A DNA stretch of 36,660 nucleotides. Origin: Acidimicrobiales bacterium (lineage in GTDB: Bacteria; Actinomycetota; Acidimicrobiia; Acidimicrobiales; Iamiaceae). Below are positions 34,646 through 36,660 of this stretch, one piece after another. Location of the stretch: NCBI GenBank assembly GCA_030447445.1, contig JAUJOW010000006.1, positions 21,392 to 58,051 on the forward strand. Direction: 5' to 3'. Each line of letters opens with the position of its first letter. Within the stretch, counting starts at the first letter, position 1. The notes beneath the pieces were generated by a model. That model saw only the letters and a program-made list of their open reading frames with translations, did not search any database and was not told the DNA's origin. A program made the position numbers and the translations under genes.

Positions 34646-36660
34646 ATGCGCCCACGCAAACCCCCCCCGGCCCACAACCTCAAGAAGACCCGGTCGGGCA
34701 CCGTCAAGAAGCGGGGGGTGTTGTGGCGGTGGCGCCGCCTGTTCTTCCTGCTCGGTCTGCTCATGGTGGCCGGGGCGGCCGGAGCCGGCTACGTCCTCTC
34801 CCAGATCGAGCTCCCCGGGCCCCCGCCGGACGAGGCCCAGACCACCTTCATCTGTGCCACCGACGTGGCCGCCGGCGACTGCAACGAGGCCACGGCGCTG
34901 GCCGAGCTCCACGGCGAGGAAGACCGGGTGAACGTCGAGCTGTCGGCCGTGCCCGAGATCGTCCAGGACGCCGTGCTGGCCGCCGAGGACCGTGACTTCT
35001 TCGACCACGGAGGCGTCGACCCGGTCGGCATCGGCCGGGCGGCCTGGGCCGACATCCGCAGCCAGGGCACCGCCCAGGGTGGCTCGACCATCACCCAGCA
35101 GTACGTGAAGAACGTCTACCTCACCAACGAGCGCACCCTGCCCCGCAAGCTGAAGGAAGCCGTCCTCGCCGTCAAGCTCGAGCAGTCGATGTCCAAGCGG
35201 GAGATCCTCGAGCGCTACCTCAACACCATCTACTTCGGTCGAGGCGCCTATGGGATCCAGGCCGCCTCGCAGACCTATTGGGGCAAGGACGTCGAGGCGT
35301 TGGGCGTCCCCGAGGCCGCCCTGCTGGCCGGGTTGATCCGCGCTCCGGAGACCGCCGACCCTGCCCAGAACCCCGACGAGGCCACACGCCGGCGCAACTC
35401 GGTGCTGGCCGCCCTCCTCGAGGAGGGCAAGATCACCCAGGCCGAGTACGACCTCGTGTCCGAGACCGGGTTCGAGGCGGTGCGCACCTTCTCACCGGCA
35501 CAGGGGATCGAGGTCAAGCGGGGGGCCGACAAGTCCCTGCCCGAGGCCTACGCCGCCAGCGACTACTTCGTCGAGTACGTCCGACGCTTCCTGGCCGAGC
35601 GGTACGGCAACGAGGAGATCTACGGCCTCGGCTACCGCGTGTACACCACCATCGACCTGCGCCTGCAGAGGGCCGCCTACGACGCCGTCGTCACCACGCT
35701 CGACCAGCCCGGTGACCCCGAGGGAGCCATCGTGGCCATCGACGACCAGGGACGGGTGCGGGCCATGATGGGCGGCCGCGACTTCTCCGAGAGCAAGGTC
35801 AACCTCGCCGTGGGCACGGAGGGGGGCGGTTCGGGCCGCCAGCCGGGATCGACGTTCAAGCCGTTCGCGCTCGCCACCGCCGTGGACGAGGGCTACACGA
35901 TGGAGTCGGTGCTCCCCGCCCCCCCGGAGGTGACCTTCACCGACGTCATCCAGCCCGACGGCACACCGTGGAAGGTCACCGGCGGGTGCTGCGGAGGTCG
36001 GGCCACGCTCCTGCAGGCCACCGAGCAGTCGGCCAACACCGCCTACGCCCAGCTCATGGACGACCTCGGACCGGAGAAGGTGGTGGCCATGGCCGAACGC
36101 CTCGGGGTGTCGGCCGACCTGCCGCCGCTGCACTCCCTCGTCCTCGGCTCCGGGGAGGTCTCGGTGCTCGACATGGCCGCGGGCTACTCCACCTTCGCCA
36201 ACCAGGGCACCCGCGTGACGCCGATCGTGGTCACCCGGGTCGAGCGGGCCGACGGGACCCTGGTGGAGGACTTCACGGCCGAGCGCACATCGGCGCTCAG
36301 CCCCGAGGAGGCCTCCAAGGTCACCTACGCCCTGGAGGGGGTGATCGACTCCGGCACTGGGCAGGCCGCCGACTTCGGTGGGTCGGCGGCGGGCAAGACG
36401 GGCACCACCAACGACAACCGAGACGCCTGGTTCGTCGGCTACACCCCCCGGCTCACGGCGGCAGCCTGGATGGGCTACCTCGACAACACCAAGATGGAGA
36501 ACGTGCACGGCATGCCGGTGAAGGGCGCCAACCTGCCGGCGCAGATGTGGCGGCGGTTCATGGTGGCTGCCGCCGACCTCACCGACCTCGGGGGTGACTT
36601 CCCCGAGCCCGACGACCTCGACTCCGGCAAGCACCTCCACCCCGAGCTGACCACCACCAC
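34646..36660 (+). CDS. Class A penicillin-binding protein (PonA-like), truncated by the window edge
   Basis: At least 671 residues; the 3' end lies outside. A basic cytoplasmic N-terminus leads to one membrane helix at about 29-52 (RLFFLLGLLMVAGAAGAGYV). The glycosyltransferase (GT51) has the catalytic Glu114 in AAEDRDFFDHGG, GGSTITQQYVKN, and RYLNTIYFGRGAYGIQAAS. The transpeptidase has the acylated Ser402 in GSTFKPF, SAN at 462 and KTGTT from Lys584. It polymerises and crosslinks peptidoglycan. The ATG is not closely preceded by a strong ribosome-binding site. Cysteines at 70 and 79, and an adjacent pair at 448-449, lie in the exported part. Confidence 0.97.
   Translation, partial: MRPRKPPPAHNLKKTRSGTVKKRGVLWRWRRLFFLLGLLMVAGAAGAGYVLSQIELPGPPPDEAQTTFICATDVAAGDCNEATALAELHGEEDRVNVELSAVPEIVQDAVLAAEDRDFFDHGGVDPVGIGRAAWADIRSQGTAQGGSTITQQYVKNVYLTNERTLPRKLKEAVLAVKLEQSMSKREILERYLNTIYFGRGAYGIQAASQTYWGKDVEALGVPEAALLAGLIRAPETADPAQNPDEATRRRNSVLAALLEEGKITQAEYDLVSETGFEAVRTFSPAQGIEVKRGADKSLPEAYAASDYFVEYVRRFLAERYGNEEIYGLGYRVYTTIDLRLQRAAYDAVVTTLDQPGDPEGAIVAIDDQGRVRAMMGGRDFSESKVNLAVGTEGGGSGRQPGSTFKPFALATAVDEGYTMESVLPAPPEVTFTDVIQPDGTPWKVTGGCCGGRATLLQATEQSANTAYAQLMDDLGPEKVVAMAERLGVSADLPPLHSLVLGSGEVSVLDMAAGYSTFANQGTRVTPIVVTRVERADGTLVEDFTAERTSALSPEEASKVTYALEGVIDSGTGQAADFGGSAAGKTGTTNDNRDAWFVGYTPRLTAAAWMGYLDNTKMENVHGMPVKGANLPAQMWRRFMVAAADLTDLGGDFPEPDDLDSGKHLHPELTTT

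Overview
This window is the replication-origin region of a high-GC actinobacterial chromosome. The dense GC-rich coding, frequent GTG starts, ATGA/GTGA gene overlaps, and protein styles (GyrA, Pro/Ala-rich linkers, DUF3566, DUF6049, DUF5318) point to Actinomycetota. My best inference is class Acidimicrobiia or a relative, which I could not test by search. Gene order closely follows the M. tuberculosis origin region: pcnA, DUF6049, kinase/MviN C-terminal half, sigM, anti-sigma, trxB, trxC, cwlM, parB, parA, gid, jag, yidC, yidD, rnpA, rpmH, dnaA, dnaN, recF, DUF721, gyrB, gyrA, DUF3566 and tRNA-Ile.

Layout. (1) 1-2.5 kb, minus strand: a saccharopine-dehydrogenase-like oxidoreductase coupled to a 43-residue small protein, tRNA-Ile(GAU), a DUF3566 membrane protein, and a TadE-like gene split by an apparent 1-bp frameshift. 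(2) 2.6-11.4 kb, minus strand: gyrA, gyrB, dciA (DUF721), recF, dnaN, dnaA, i.e. the replication initiation and topoisomerase block. (3) 11.4-17.9 kb, plus strand: rpmH, rnpA, yidD, yidC, khpB (jag), rsmG, two parS sites, parA, parB. The strand switch at about 11.4-11.9 kb and DnaA-box-like elements on both sides of dnaA place oriC at about 9.7-11.5 kb. (4) 18.0-28.1 kb, minus strand: a CwlM-like pseudo-amidase, trxA, trxB, a holin-like membrane protein, an anti-sigma factor and its ECF sigma factor, a Ser/Thr kinase with an extracellular domain, a DegV protein, a DUF6049 protein and a GNAT acetyltransferase. (5) 28.2-36.66 kb, mostly plus strand: a histone-deacetylase-like hydrolase, CCA-adding enzyme, a DUF429-like protein, a methyltransferase (minus), an EEP-family phosphatase/nuclease, an alpha/beta hydrolase, a DUF5318 zinc-ribbon protein, and a class A penicillin-binding protein that runs off the right edge.

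How the parts fit. DnaA, DciA, DnaN, RecF and gyrase initiate and support replication. ParA, ParB and parS segregate the origin. RnpA, RpmH, YidD and YidC form the usual translation and membrane-insertion operon. The pseudo-amidase, kinase, DUF6049 and PBP point to cell-envelope control next to the origin. The thioredoxin pair and the sigma/anti-sigma pair are a redox/stress module.

Most notable observations: at least one conserved gene (rsmG), and probably rnpA and the ECF sigma gene, has no usable ATG/GTG/TTG at the expected N-terminus but has a CTG overlapping the upstream stop (CTGA); rnpA also has an in-frame GTG with a strong Shine-Dalgarno sequence upstream of rpmH, reminiscent of Thermus; a CsoR-like palindrome lies before trxB; near-identical inverted DnaA-box pairs lie beside dnaA and beside parB; the kinase keeps its catalytic residues but is not fused to MurJ; and a nested-stem RNA candidate lies upstream of it. 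I found no rRNA, CRISPR array, insertion sequence or prophage. The content is vertically inherited core genome rather than an accessory island.
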